From positions 5,317,289-5,381,288 of the forward strand of contig VXAI01000046.1 in assembly GCA_013399305.1 (NCBI GenBank): a stretch of DNA of 64,000 bases. The letters run 5' to 3'. Below the pieces are notes generated by a model. It did no database searches, was not told the origin of the DNA, and was given only the letters and a program-made list of their open reading frames with translations. This document shows, in pieces, positions 51,199 to 60,400 of this stretch. Both the position numbers and the translations under genes were made by a program. This DNA comes from Rostratula benghalensis (Eukaryota > Chordata > Aves > Charadriiformes > Rostratulidae). Position 1 is the first letter of the stretch. Each line of letters starts with the position of its first letter.

Positions 51199-54100
51199 CC
51201 TTGCCTCCAAACACCTCTTCCTCGGCACCCAGCCCTGGGTGGGATTGCCATTTCACTAGGGGGCTGAAGCGAGCCAGCTGCAGGTCCTGGGAAGGGGGAG
51301 CAGCCCAAAACCCACCCTGCACGAATGCAGCGGAGGGCATCCTCCTGCTGCGAGGGCTTCGGCTCCCCCACCAGCACTTCCCCCATCCCATCTCTCCAAA
51401 GCTGTGTTTTCCAGCCTGCCTCCCGCCATCCCATGGGGACTGCCGAGGGATTTCATTTCACTGACGGCACCCACACCCACTCAAGAAATGTTTTGGGTTA
51501 GGCCAGCTAAAAAACAGCAGAAAAGGGCTCATCTAACCCAGCGTGGCCAGCTCAGCAGCAGCTCCAGCGCCCGGGTGTTGCCTCGTGGGTTTGCAGGACG
51601 GGGGCCAGGCTTGCGATGATGATGATGCTGTGGGATGCAGAGCTGTGGGAAGGCTCGGTCCACGCACCCCATGATTTTTTAGGGCACCCTGAGAGCGAAA
51701 GGCAGCTCTGGGGTGTGCGGGCAGAACCCGTCTGGCAGCACAGGATTCATCCCCGTGGTCTGCTCTGATCGAGATACGGCACGGGATTAGGAGCAGGGAA
51801 AAATGTTGCCTCCAGCTGGAGAGGGAAGATGCCAGGGATTTGAGGTGGCAGCGTCCCCAGGGGTGGGTGGGCACCGCTGGCCAAGGGGAAAGGGGCCCTG
51901 GGAAGCTGTGGGGTGGCCCTGAGGTCAGCCACATGCTTGTCATTCCTGGAGGGTTTGCTGGGGCAGCTGGTGGCCTTGCTGCAGCCTTTTGAGGGGGCGG
52001 TGGGATGGGTGCTTTACTGGGAGCACAGAGAAACACCCGACTAGGGAGAGGTGGGGCCATCACATACAAAGCAGCAGCTCAGGGAGCAAGTTCAGGGCTT
52101 GGGGACCCAACAAAAGGCTTTTCTCCTGCAGAGCCATGGGGAGAGATGCAGCAAAGGCACAGCCTCTGCCCTAGTCCCGTGCCTTCTCCCCTTTCCAGTG
52201 CTTGGGGAAACTGAGGCACGGAGGTGCAAGCCCTCAGCTCTGTCCTGCACATGTGGTGCAGATGCAAGGACCCAGTGGCACAGCACATGCCAGCAAACGT
52301 GGCAGTGGTACCGGGTGATACAGGGTTGGGATGGGGCCAGATGATGGAGACATCACCCAGTACAGACACAAGGTGCCCCTAATGGGCTGGGAGGGGCTCA
52401 GGCCCCCAGCAAGTTGGGGAAGAGGGGAGAGGTGCTAGGGACATCCCAGGGGGATTACAGCCTCTCCCTCTCCCCCAGCTGCGGGAAGGCACCACGGCTG
52501 CCATCGGCCCCCACATCCTGAGCGCTGAGGATGAGGACTCCCCGGCAGAGGAGGTGACCTACTCCATCCAGCCCCCTGCTAACGGGAAGGTTGTGCTGAG
52601 GTCGGCACCAGGCGCTGAGGTCCGGCACTTCACCCAGGCCCAGATAAACAACGGCCTCATCCTCTTCGTGCACCAAGGTAAGGCAGGGCTGGGGTGCCCC
52701 GTCCACCCAGCATCACCCTCAGCCCAAGGGAGGGGGCACCACCAGAGGGGAGCAGTATGCCACCATGGCAGATGCTAGCCCCATCACACAGGTCCAACCC
52801 GTGCCAGATTAATGGGGGGCTGCACCCCCTCTGCCCCTCATAAATGCCCAGCACTGTCCTTTCCACAGGGCCCCTGGATGGAGGCTTCGCCTTCGACCTA
52901 TGGGATGGTGAGAACTTGTCTCCAGGACACTTCTTCCTCATCAGGGCCCAGAGAGAACCCCTCATCAGCCTGGCCAAGAAGCAGAGTCTCACCGTCTGCC
53001 CAGGTGGGTACAGACACATTCCCCATCCTCCCAGTTTGATGGCAAAAAAAGGGGTCCTTGGGCCCTTCCCTGCTGCCAAGTGATGCCTACAGCAGAGGCT
53101 ACAAGCAGGTAGGGAGGCCATAGCTTGAAGTCCATCCTTGATGTGTTTTCCAGGTGCCCTCCAGCCCATCACCAGCCAGAACCTCCAGGCAGTGAGCAAC
53201 AGCCCCACTGGCTCCACCGCCCTGTACTACAGCATCGAGCAAGCCCCACGCCTGGGCAGGCTGAGCACCTCCCGGGGGGAGGAAATCCGGAACTTCACCC
53301 AAGCCCAGGTGAGCTTTTGCCTCCCCTAGTCCCCCATCACAGCCCAGGGGTGCCAGCCTGATCCCAGGCAGAAGGAGCTGATGCCTGACAGGAGGCAGAG
53401 CAAGGCTGCAGCCACACCGTGACTTTCCCAGCCCTGCCAAGAAGGATTACAAGCTGCTGCCCCAACACCAGCTCTGCCACAGCCACCAGCCTTGGATTTA
53501 GTGCCGGGGGAGGCTCAGGGAGCAATAATCCCTTTTTCTTCAGCTGCCTCCCTGCTGCAGGCCCAGCCACCCTGGCTGTTGGCTGAGGCAAGAGCCAATG
53601 CTTTCCCCCAGCTCCAAGCAGATTCTTGCTACCACGCTTCTCCCACAGGGCAGAGCATGCAGGTTCACCCACTCTGCAAGCTCCCCTGTACTGTGCTCAC
53701 TCTTGGAGGATGATGAGCAAGCTCAGTCCTTCCTCTGAGCCCCAGTTTCCCCACTGGCTGGACAAAAACATCCTGCCTGAGGGGCACAGTGAACTCAGTG
53801 GTGGCTACTGTGCTATGGCTGGTGAAGATCCCCATTTGTTACCTCATCAGGGCTTAGCTGCTTCTTCCTACCACCAAGACAAGAGCTCAGAGTACACACA
53901 CATTGGCTCTACCACAGCATCCCCCAGTGCTACAGTGCCCATCACACTGGAGATGAGATGCACCCACCTCCCACATGGGAGTACCACCCCAAGTATTTAT
54001 TTTGCCATTTAGCAGAGTTCATGAGAGTTGTTCTTTATTATTTTTATTTTTAGGTGGACAGTGGGTTGATTTTCTACCAGCATGAGCTGCCAGAGAAGCC

Positions 54101-56549
54101 CTTCTGGCTCGCCCAAGATGCCATCCGCTTCCGGGTGGTTGCTCCCACGACCATCTCAGATTCCTTCATCCTCCTTGTGCTGATCTCCTTCGAGGCCAGG
54201 TGTCCCCAGCGCTCAACCCAGCTATGGAAAAATGCAGGTAAAGAAGAAAGGGGGAAGCAAGGGACAAACCACCCCTGATGAAGTTTGCACAAACCCTCCC
54301 TGTTTGGGGGGAGATCGTACAAACTTCAGAAGTGTGGGGGGGGGTTGTCTGAAGACACCATAATGCAATTTCCCATGGCCACCCAAGCACAAGCTTTGAT
54401 ATTACATCAAGCAGCATCTAGAGTTGCAACCATCCTCTTGCTTGCTCTCCATGCCATTCCTTCCTCTATCATCTTACCAAACTAAGAAGTCATGGTTGAT
54501 TTTCATCCCTCTCCATTTCTTTGCAACCCTCCTTTTTCTGCTGTAACTTGCTCTTGCCTTGGTCTGCTCTCCTCTGCAGCACATCCTGGCCTTTCCCCAG
54601 AGGTGACAGACTTTTGGGTTTTCCCTTTTCCCCCAGGTCTCCAGCTTTCAAGGGCTCAATGGGCTGAGATCGACACCTTGGTGCTGGATGCTTCCAACCT
54701 TCTAAGCCAAATCCCGGTCTCCGAGAGGGCTGAACATGATGTTGTCTTCCTGGTGACAGGGCTGCCAGCTCATGGGCAGCTCATGGTGGCTGGTGTGCCC
54801 CTGGAGCAGTCACAGCCTTTTTTCCTGCAGTCAGACCTGGCCACAGGACGCCTGGTGTATGCCCATGGTGGAGGTGACATCTCTGAAGACCATTTCAGAT
54901 TTAAAGCTTGGCTCCGGCCCCGGGCACAGCAGTCCATCCGTCCTCCCCAGGAAGGGGTGGTCATCTCCGAAGCTTTCAATATAACAGTGACCAGCAGCAT
55001 CAGCAAGCCACCACAGGTAGTGAAGAGGCAAGAAGTGCTGCAGGTCCCACCAGGCTCAGTGGTGACCTTGTCCCAGGAATACCTGGATGTGGCAGACCCA
55101 TCAGGTTCCCCAGAGGAGATGGTGTACAGCATTCTCCAGAGACCCCTCAGTGGCCACCTGGCCAACACACACAGCCCACGGGAACCCATCAACAGCTTCA
55201 CCCAAGCAGATGTCAATGCAGGCCACGTGGTGTTCGTTGCCACAGGGAGCCATGCCTCAGAGTCCTTAGCCCTGAGCCTCTCTGATGGCCACCACCCACC
55301 CACCTTGACCTCTCTGGAGATCGAGGTGCTTCCTGCAGTGAGCACCACTGTAAGCCCAGTGCTACTGGAAGTGCCACAAGACCTGAACAGAGCCTTGGTG
55401 TCCCACCATCACCTCCTGGGAAGCATACAGCTAGGGGCAGGCAATGTCCTTTACAGGATCACCAGGGACCCAAGGTTTGGCCAAGTGCAGGTCAACCGAA
55501 AGCCAGCACAGGGCTTCTCACAGAAGCAGCTGGACCGGGGGCAGGTGACATTCACCTTCACCAACCTCACCTCTCCTGAGGACAGCTTCCAGTTCCTTGC
55601 GATGTCACGGGCGGTGAACAGGACCGGGGTGGTGAATGTGACTGTCCGTGCTTTGGTGAAGGCTCAGCCAGGCAACGTGTGGCCCAGGGGCACCACAGCT
55701 CTCCTGGACACCAGCATTCTCGATGCCAGCAAGCTGGCCAACCACACCAAGAGCATCCCAGTCTTCAAGGTCCACAGGGCACCCCATGCTAGCCATCTTG
55801 TGAGGGTCTCCAGGGCCCCAGGACAAGCCATCACACCGATTGAGACCTTCAGCCAGAGTGAGCTGGAGCAAGGGCTGGTTGGGCTGGAGATACCGGAGGC
55901 TGGAAAGGATGACCAACCCCTCCAGAGTGACAGCTTCATCTTTGAGCTGGCAGCCGCTGGCGTGCCACCAGCACTGGCATCCCTGGGGTACAGCATTGAG
56001 CCCTACAACTCCTCAAAAGCTTATGGTGTCACCCTGCTCACAGCCCCAGGGGCACCATCCCCCCCAGTGTCCCACCCGCAGGGCACAGCACAGAGCAGCC
56101 CAAATGCCAGTGAGCTGGGGATAGCCCCCACTGCCTGGCCAGGCCCTGGTGCCACCACCAGCCCCAGCTCTGTGGAGGGAGGCACCTTCCTGAGCTTCAT
56201 TGAGGCCAACATGTTCAGCATCATCATCCCCATCTGTCTCATCTTCCTCCTGCTGGCCCTCATCCTGCCCCTGCTCTTCTACCTGCACAAGCGAAACAAG
56301 ACAGGGAAGCACCACGTCCAGGGCACCACCTCCTCCAAGACCAAGAACGGGGCCGTGCCAGACCAGGAGACCTTCCGGAAGACGGACCCCAACCAAGGCA
56401 TCCCCCTAACGACTGTCAATGCCCTGGAGGGCAAGGGCACAGGTTCCCCACCCAAGGGTACAGGTCCTGGGGCACCACCAGACCCTGAGCTCCTCCAGTA
56501 CTGCCGGACTTCCAACCCCCCCTTGAAAAACAACCAGTACTGGGTGTGA
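28788..56549 (+). CDS. CSPG4: CSPG4 (NG2) chondroitin sulfate proteoglycan 4, whole gene, ten exons
   Basis: The CDS joins 28788-28875, 42684-42847, 43906-47487, 47720-48199, 48506-48682, 52479-52677, 52869-53003, 53154-53308, 54054-54237 and 54637-56549. That is 7077 nt, encoding 2358 residues. CSPG4 is a single-pass cell-surface proteoglycan of oligodendrocyte precursors, pericytes and other progenitors. It binds collagens and growth factors and acts as a co-receptor for integrin and receptor-kinase signalling. Seen: signal peptide (1 to about 29), two laminin G domains (about 31-202 and 205-391), CSPG repeats (about 440-2180), a membrane helix (about 2248-2272) and a tail ending QYWV. All introns have GT/AG ends and matching phases. 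The ten-exon plan with one giant exon 3 is that of mammalian CSPG4. The membrane segment, the KRNKTGKH stretch and the C-terminus are typical of CSPG4. A CSPG4-like paralogue is less likely but cannot be excluded without synteny. Two known modification sites are changed (see findings). Confidence 0.95.
28919..28971 (+). repeat. Poly-G tract in intron 1
   Basis: Twenty G, T, five G, TT, then 25 G, starting 44 bases after the exon 1 donor. It could form G-quadruplexes in DNA and in the pre-mRNA. Its exact length may be a sequencing estimate. Confidence 0.95.
33159..33201. promoter_or_regulatory. Paired AP-1-like motifs in intron 1
   Basis: TGACTCA at 33159-33165 and TGAGTCA at 33195-33201, the second within a Maf-type context (GTGAGTCAGC). 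Both match the AP-1 consensus. Function is inferred only. Confidence 0.3.
33837..34072 (+). repeat. (GAGAA)n microsatellite interrupted by an assembly gap
   Basis: About 33 visible pentamer units, nearly perfect on both sides of a run of 65 N (33915-33979). All-purine on this strand. The open frames reading repeated Arg-Glu-Glu-Lys-Arg (and Leu-Phe-Ser on the other strand) are only the translation of the repeat. True length is unknown. Confidence 0.97.
33915..33979. other. Assembly gap, 65 N
   Basis: Inside the pentamer array; the array probably continues through it. Confidence 1.
40866..41393 (-). mobile_element. CR1 LINE fragment, ORF2 end and 3' UTR
   Basis: The longest CR1 copy here, about 530 bases. 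On the minus strand it encodes LVRLHLECCVQLWSPQHRKD and LRELGLSSLEKRRLLEDL, the C-terminal part of the CR1 ORF2 protein. The + strand starts AGAATCATTGAATAATTTGG, the reverse complement of the 3' terminal repeats. It is 5'-truncated and inactive, and it sits in intron 1 in antisense orientation to CSPG4. Confidence 0.93.
42684..42847 (+). CDS. CSPG4: CSPG4 exon 2, start of laminin G domain 1
   Basis: Encodes residues 30-84. It is preceded by a pyrimidine tract ending CTCCAG and followed by GTCAGT. The sequence runs from SFFGDSYVEMPL to LLFLAAGQPDHLLLQL, which is the first half of the first laminin G-like (LNS) domain of CSPG4. It enters in phase 1 and leaves in phase 0, matching exons 1 and 3. 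Confidence 0.93.
42848..43905 (+). other. CSPG4: CSPG4 intron 2 (1058 nt)
   Basis: GTCAGT...CCACAG. Unique sequence apart from an A run at about 43661-43678. No coding or RNA gene seen. Confidence 0.88.
43906..47487 (+). CDS. CSPG4: CSPG4 exon 3, laminin G domains and CSPG repeats 1 to about 8
   Basis: A single 3582-nt exon encodes residues 85-1278, about half the protein. It completes laminin G domain 1 (likely disulfide C171-C202) and holds laminin G domain 2 (likely disulfide C365-C391). An acidic Tyr/Asp/Glu linker at 395-408 follows, then a long series of CSPG repeats with recurring FTQ-D, Y-HDGSE and NDPP-type motifs. Acceptor CCACAG at 43901-43905 and donor GTGAGT at 47488 set the ends. 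The open frame runs a little beyond both borders (43846 to 47598), but that extra sequence is intronic. The serine equivalent to the known chondroitin-sulfate acceptor is S1010 (codon at 46681) and is followed by Ala instead of Gly. Confidence 0.97.
47720..48199 (+). CDS. CSPG4: CSPG4 exon 4, CSPG repeats about 8-9
   Basis: Encodes residues 1279-1438, starting VAHEEIPPQDI after CCTCCTAG and ending HTFTWSE before GTAGAG. It continues the CSPG-repeat array with the usual SFTQED and VLYLHSKPE motifs. Phase 0 at both ends. The donor GTAGAG is weaker than the others, and the following intron is open in the same frame (see findings). Confidence 0.93.
48200..48505 (+). other. CSPG4: CSPG4 intron 4 (306 nt, frame-neutral)
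   Basis: GTAGAG...CCACAG. Exactly 102 codons long, with no stop codon in the frame shared by exons 4 and 5. The predicted insert is Pro/Gly-rich and resembles nothing in mammalian CSPG4, which is continuous here, so it is called an intron. Confidence 0.85.
48506..48682 (+). CDS. CSPG4: CSPG4 exon 5, divergent end of a CSPG repeat
   Basis: Encodes residues 1439-1497 between CCCCACAG and GTAAGG, phase 0 at both ends. The stretch LVANASEMDRQSQP is characteristic of CSPG4 and fixes the identity. Two consensus stretches of the repeat are altered. Where mammals have a Y-HDGSE motif this protein has YRQDGPR (1446-1452), and where they have LPVNDQPP it has LPRSSKGPR (1481-1489). Length is preserved, so a frameshift is not the cause. 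Confidence 0.92.
48780..49080. promoter_or_regulatory. CpG-rich stretch in intron 5 (first)
   Basis: Dense CpG by eye, especially 48880-49060 (GGCGGAGACCGGG, CCGCCGCCGATGCCG, CGCGGCGGCGCTCGG). Unlike the surrounding intron. Could be an intragenic CpG island. Confidence 0.5.
49560..49725 (-). mobile_element. CR1 LINE 3'-end fragment
   Basis: Contains ATCACAGATTTGTCATGATTGG, GAGATCACCAAGTCCAACCA and, after it, ACGGTTCTTAAATACCTCCA, the reverse complement of a CR1 tail. About 165 bases, within intron 5. Confidence 0.82.
50144..50898. other. Assembly gap, 755 N
   Basis: In intron 5, entered through a G run and left into CpG-rich sequence, which suggests a GC-rich dropout. Its real length is uncertain. 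Confidence 1.
50899..51130. promoter_or_regulatory. CpG-rich stretch in intron 5 (second)
   Basis: Directly right of the gap; dense CpG (CCGGGGCCGGGCTCCCCGCG, GGCGAGCGGAGGCGAGCGG). Together with the gap and the first stretch it may be part of one larger island. No exon or start site can be identified. Confidence 0.45.
51169..51195. repeat. (TG)n microsatellite
   Basis: Twenty-seven bases of perfect TG dinucleotide repeat. Confidence 0.98.
52479..52677 (+). CDS. CSPG4: CSPG4 exon 6, CSPG repeat about 10
   Basis: Encodes residues 1498-1563 and one base of codon 1564, from LREGTTAAIGPHIL to LILFVHQ. A strong pyrimidine tract ends CCCCCAG at 52478, and the donor is GTAAGG. It contains the FTQAQINNGLILFVH motif, the common strand pair of CSPG repeats. 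It follows the 3.8-kb intron 5, which contains the largest assembly gap. Alignment with the mammalian protein is continuous from exon 5 into exon 6, so no coding exon appears to be missing in the gap. Confidence 0.93.
52869..53003 (+). CDS. CSPG4: CSPG4 exon 7
   Basis: Encodes residues 1564-1608 and one base of codon 1609. Reads GPLDGGFAFDLWDGE, then SPGHFF, then LTVCPG, matching the mammalian sequence closely in motif order. Acceptor TTCCACAG, donor GTGGGT; phase 1 on both sides. Confidence 0.92.
53154..53308 (+). CDS. CSPG4: CSPG4 exon 8
   Basis: Encodes residues 1609-1660, from GALQPITSQNLQ to IRNFTQAQ, part of CSPG repeat about 11. Acceptor TTTTCCAG, donor GTGAGC; enters in phase 1 and leaves in phase 0. 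Confidence 0.91.
53309..54053 (+). other. CSPG4: CSPG4 intron 8 (745 nt)
   Basis: GTGAGC...TTTTAG. Unique noncoding sequence; the last 30 bases are T/A-rich and form the acceptor tract of exon 9. Nothing else seen. Confidence 0.88.
54054..54237 (+). CDS. CSPG4: CSPG4 exon 9
   Basis: Encodes residues 1661-1721 and one base of codon 1722. Begins VDSGLIFYQHELPEKPFW and ends CPQRSTQLWKN, both diagnostic CSPG4 stretches. The acceptor lies in an unusually T-rich tract (TTTTTAG), and the donor is GTAAAG. Confidence 0.92.
54238..54636 (+). other. CSPG4: CSPG4 intron 9 (399 nt)
   Basis: GTAAAG...CCCCAG. Unique sequence with a G run near 54336-54345. The open frame of exon 10 extends back to 54492 by chance; the conserved protein starts at the acceptor. 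Confidence 0.88.
54637..56549 (+). CDS. CSPG4: CSPG4 exon 10, last CSPG repeats, membrane helix and tail
   Basis: Encodes residues 1722-2358 and the TGA stop. It holds the last CSPG repeats, a Pro/Ser/Thr-rich juxtamembrane stalk (about 2190-2240), a membrane helix at about 2248-2272 rich in Leu and Ile, and an 86-residue tail. Human is about 75, the difference being a Gly/Pro/Lys-rich insert. The tail keeps the basic KRNKT site (T2277, the PKC-alpha-type threonine) and the C-terminal QYWV that binds PDZ proteins such as MUPP1, GRIP1 and syntenin. The proline-directed threonine near the end is changed to Thr-Ser (T2346-S2347). Acceptor CCCCCAG at 54630-54636. Confidence 0.96.
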
Positions 56550-57274
56550 AGGTCTCAAGCACAGGGACGTGAGACCACTTGGTGGTCTGGACCCTCCTGG
56601 AGCACCGCCAGCCACCTCCTCCCAGCTCTCCTCCTCCTCCCTGGGAGCTGGCATCCCACAGATGCAGGAGGACCCTGGGGATACAGGGGCTGCTGGTCCA
56701 GCCCACCCAGGAGCTCCAAATCTCCAGGTGGCTTTGGGCAAGGGAGGGGGCACCGCACAGGCAAGTGGGGACAGGGGAAATGCCTGAGCATCCCTGGGGA
56801 ATGCTGACTTTGGGAATGCTGAATTTGCTGACCCATTTGGGCCACCCAACAGCAGCCACGGTGCTGGAGGGGACCCGATGGCACCAGTCCCCACTCAGCC
56901 ATTGGTGGCTTCTCTACGGGTAGCACCAATTGCCACAGGGGTGTTTGCCACCACTTGCCCAGGAGGCTGAGTCAGGCTGGGGATGAAGTTGCCCAAATTC
57001 CCCAGGGCTAGGCGGGCTGAGACACTGGAGCAGAGGCTCAGAACAAAAAAAAAAAGAAAAAAAAAAAAGAAAAACACACACCAAAAAACAAACTGTGGCC
57101 AATGCCAGGGGAATTTAAGGAGTCCCCACCCACTTGGAAAAAAAAAATTATAATATTAATAAGACAAACCACCCTCCTCTCTCTTCCTCTGCGTGCTTGC
57201 TGCGTGTTTCATAAAGCAGGTTGCACCGAGCCCTGTGGGGGGGTTACACAACAGGTAGGATGCCCTCGGTGGGG

Positions 57275-57327
57275 AGGGAGGAAGGGAGGGAGGGAAGGAA
57301 GGAGGGAAGGATGGATGGATGGATGGC
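57275..57327. repeat. GGAA/GGAT microsatellite in the 3' UTR
   Basis: Tetranucleotide runs of GGGA and GGAA change into four GGAT units. Simple repeat within the predicted 3' UTR. Confidence 0.95.
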
Positions 57328-57426
57328 AGACGCTCACCTGGGCAGCATGAAACCGGAGAGGAGAGCAGAGAACCAGAGCCAGGGCGGTTTTCCACTGTGT
57401 GCTCCAGCACAGCAGAAGTAAACAGA

Positions 57427-57432
57427 AATAAA
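57427..57432 (+). terminator. CSPG4: CSPG4 polyadenylation signal AATAAA
   Basis: Canonical AATAAA 878 bases after the stop codon. About 15-45 bases downstream lies a GT/T-rich stretch (GGGGTTGTTTTTTG), the usual downstream element for cleavage. Cleavage is expected near 57445-57455. No other canonical AATAAA was noticed between the stop codon and this one. Confidence 0.75.
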
Positions 57433-57455
57433 GTGCCTTTTCTGAGGTGCATCGT

Positions 57456-60400
57456 GGGGTTGTTTTTTGTTTTTTTGTCAGCTGTCTCCCGTGTCACAGC
57501 TCCTTGCCAGGCCTGTTTTAAGCCCAGCAAGCTGCCGAGCGACATTTGGAGGTAGTGGACCAAGCTCCGGGCTCTTGCTCAAGTTTTCCCCAGCACGGAG
57601 TCCTGAAAACTTAAATAGAAATTATCCGAGGACAAGCAGAGGAAAAACTGAGCGCTGAGCTCAGGATGGGACCCAAAAATAATACCCTGCCTCGCTGCAG
57701 CTGGGAAGCTCATCACAGGGCACATCCCGCTCTCAACAACACTGAGAGGAGGCTGAAAGAAATGAGCACACGGGGGCCGTTTTACACTTGCACCCAGGGT
57801 AAAGATCCACCCCACCTCCCCTCCCCCCAAACCAGCTCCTGGGGGTTGTCCCACTCCAAGGCTGCCACAGAGCTGGAAAGTTTGCTTAGACCATGCCAGC
57901 ACTTCCCCTGGCTGCCAAATTTTTGCCGAGCAGTGAATCACACCAGCTGGCGGGTGCCAGCACGTCCCGCCGGGCATCCCCACGTCCCCCTGCCTGCCCC
58001 ACAGCACGGGTGAGACAGGGCACAGCAGAGGCAGCCCTGGCACCTCTTGGCCCAAGGCAGCCCATGCCAAGGGGTGCCAAGCCTGAGCCTGCTTCCCTTC
58101 TGCAACCTCCCCTCCTCCTGACCCGTCCAGAGTAGGGAAATTAAAAAAAAAACCAACAAAAAACAACTGATGTTTCCTTCTGCTCAGAGGCAAATCACAC
58201 CCTCTCTCCTCTGTAAAAATGGGGACAGTGCAATCAGGCTGCCCACGCCACAGTGGTGCTGCTCCCAGAAGGTCAGGACAACCTCCCCCCCGCAGAGTGG
58301 AAAGGGTGCCGTGGCCTCCCTCCTTCTTCCAGATTGACCCCAGCTCTGTGCCTTCCCCATGGCGTTCAAAAGAACACATTTATTCTCTTTGCTTAAGCAC
58401 ATACCCTCCAGGAGGGGACAGAGGTTTGCAGCAAAGCTGGTGGCATCCACCGAGGGCCCCCTTGGAAGCATCCGCCGCGTTTTCCTTGCAAATGAGTTTC
58501 GCCTCGCACCCAGGGATTAAATGGAAGGAACGTGGCCTATTTTGTAAGGAGCACTGAAAGCAAAGCAGGTTATTCTTAAGGCTTGAGGTTGTATTCCCGC
58601 TGCTGGGAAACCCACACTTCCCAGGGTCAGGGGAGGACAGGCAGTAACCTGGAAAACGCCGGCACGGATGGCGAGTTCTCCGGGGCCAAGCTCTGCTGGC
58701 AGGGTTTAAATCCCGAGCAAAGCTGCTGGCTCCACTTGCATTATTTGGGGTTTGCAGGGTGGCTGGGGTAAGAATCAGGCCCAGGGGTGCTGTTCACCAC
58801 CCACCTGGTGAAGGGCTGAGGGTCCTGGGGGAGCGCTCCTGCCCAGCCACGGAACAGACAAACCACAGCTCAAACAAGCTCAAAAGTTTCCTGGCCAGAC
58901 TCTTTGGCTTCCTCACATCAGGAACCAGCACAGCATCTCTGCCTTCCCCGGAGGCTCTGTGCCCACCCAGAGCACAGCACCGAAGCAGCCTGCTCATGCA
59001 GAGGTGCACCCCCGCCTTTTCATCCCAGTATGGGCCAGAACCACTCCAATTCAAGAGATTTGGGGGGCAGCAGGAGCTGGGCTGCACTCTTCCCTGCCCA
59101 GCTGGTTATAAAGCTTGCAAAGGTTTAGGGAAGATGCTTACAGCTGCCCTGCCAGATGTGCTGTGTTTCATGCCCCAAGGTGGGGGGCCCAGATGTGCAC
59201 AGCTGCCAGACAAGAGCCAGCCATGCCCATGAACTCACATGCCCTATTCCTGAGGAGCTGGTGACAGTCCCCCACCACCACACCACCTCCCCCTGCACTA
59301 CAGCTGCTGGGTGTTTCTCTTGGTATCTCACACCTACATCCCTCCTCCAGCTTCTACCTGCCGTTTTTAAGCCAAAAAAAGCCACCCAGAGCAAGACCTC
59401 TGCCCCCAGGGAGTAATTTCTTCTGCATCACCATCAGCCAAGCCCACTGGCCCACCCCAACCCCAGGCTGCAGGCAGGGAACCTGCACCCATGGTGGGAG
59501 AGGGTGGGTGCTGCCCAGAAGTGAGATGTCCTTGCTCCTGGTGGCAGGGGGACATTGCTGTGCCCAGCCTGTGAGCGCAGGGAAACACAGGGCAGGGGTG
59601 AGGTGGGGACATCAGCCACAGGAACACCAGGAAGGGCAGAAGAGGGGCTGTAAGAAGGTTTTGATGACACCCACGTCAACAGGTCATTGAGATCCCCTGT
59701 CCATCTACCTGTAGCTTTTGAGGACACCTGGGTCAGGGACTAAAAATCAGTCCCAGCCCACAGCCAGGCTAAAGCAAAGCCTCAGTCACTACGGGAAAAC
59801 ACGAAGTGGCAGAAAACAGGGTAAGAGCCAGAAGACACCCAGCTACAGAGACAAAGGGCAGTGATTCACAGAGGTGTGACAGGATGGAGATGACAGACCT
59901 GCCACCACCTCCTCAGTGGTAGGAAAAGCCATAGCAAAAGCAAGGACATCACCAAGTAGAGCCACTGGAGTACGAGGAGGCCTTGATAGCTGATGTCCCT
60001 TGTCCTCCATGCCACCTCCAGACGCCCCAAGGAGATCACCTGGGTAAAAGCACCTCAGTGCCTGACCACCAGATTATCTGGGCAGACACTGGGGCTCACA
60101 AGTCCACGTTTCCAGAAGCACCAGTGAGTTTCACTTCTACTTTTGTTCTTAAGTCTTTCTTTCTATAAGCCCCAGAAGCAGGGATTTGTCTTCCTCTGCT
60201 GGGAAGCCCCCATAGCCGGATCCCAAGGCAGGACATGTCCTGGGCTGGATCCATCAGGAAGTCCCCACGACCCTGCTGGGATTTTAGCCCAGCACTGGGG
60301 TCAACGTCCTGATTTGAGCTCAGATCAGCAGAAACAAGCGGGGAGAAGAGTGGGCTGACACCTCTCCTGGGTTAACAGTCCTACCAGCATTGGTGGTACC

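Larger units (their letters stand above)
48683..52478 (+). other. CSPG4: CSPG4 intron 5 (3.8 kb) with CpG-rich stretches
   Basis: GTAAGG...CCCCAG. It contains a CpG-rich stretch (about 48780-49080), a CR1 fragment (49560-49725), a 755-base gap (50144-50898), a second CpG-rich stretch (50899-51130) and a TG microsatellite (51169-51195). No exon is recognised in the readable part. The remaining introns 3 (47488-47719), 6 (52678-52868), 7 (53004-53153), 8 (53309-54053) and 9 (54238-54636) are short and hold only unique noncoding sequence. Confidence 0.88.
56550..57455 (+). other. CSPG4: CSPG4 3' untranslated region
   Basis: About 900 nt from the stop codon to the predicted cleavage site just past the AATAAA at 57427. 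Contains A-rich tracts at 57043-57068 and 57138-57150 and a GGAA/GGAT microsatellite at 57275-57327. No intron or coding sequence is apparent. The end is inferred from the polyadenylation signal and downstream element only. Confidence 0.65.

Noticed and set aside
52479..52677. Missing coding exon in the intron 5 gap
   Set aside because: Exon 5 and exon 6 join in phase, and the protein follows the mammalian order without a break.
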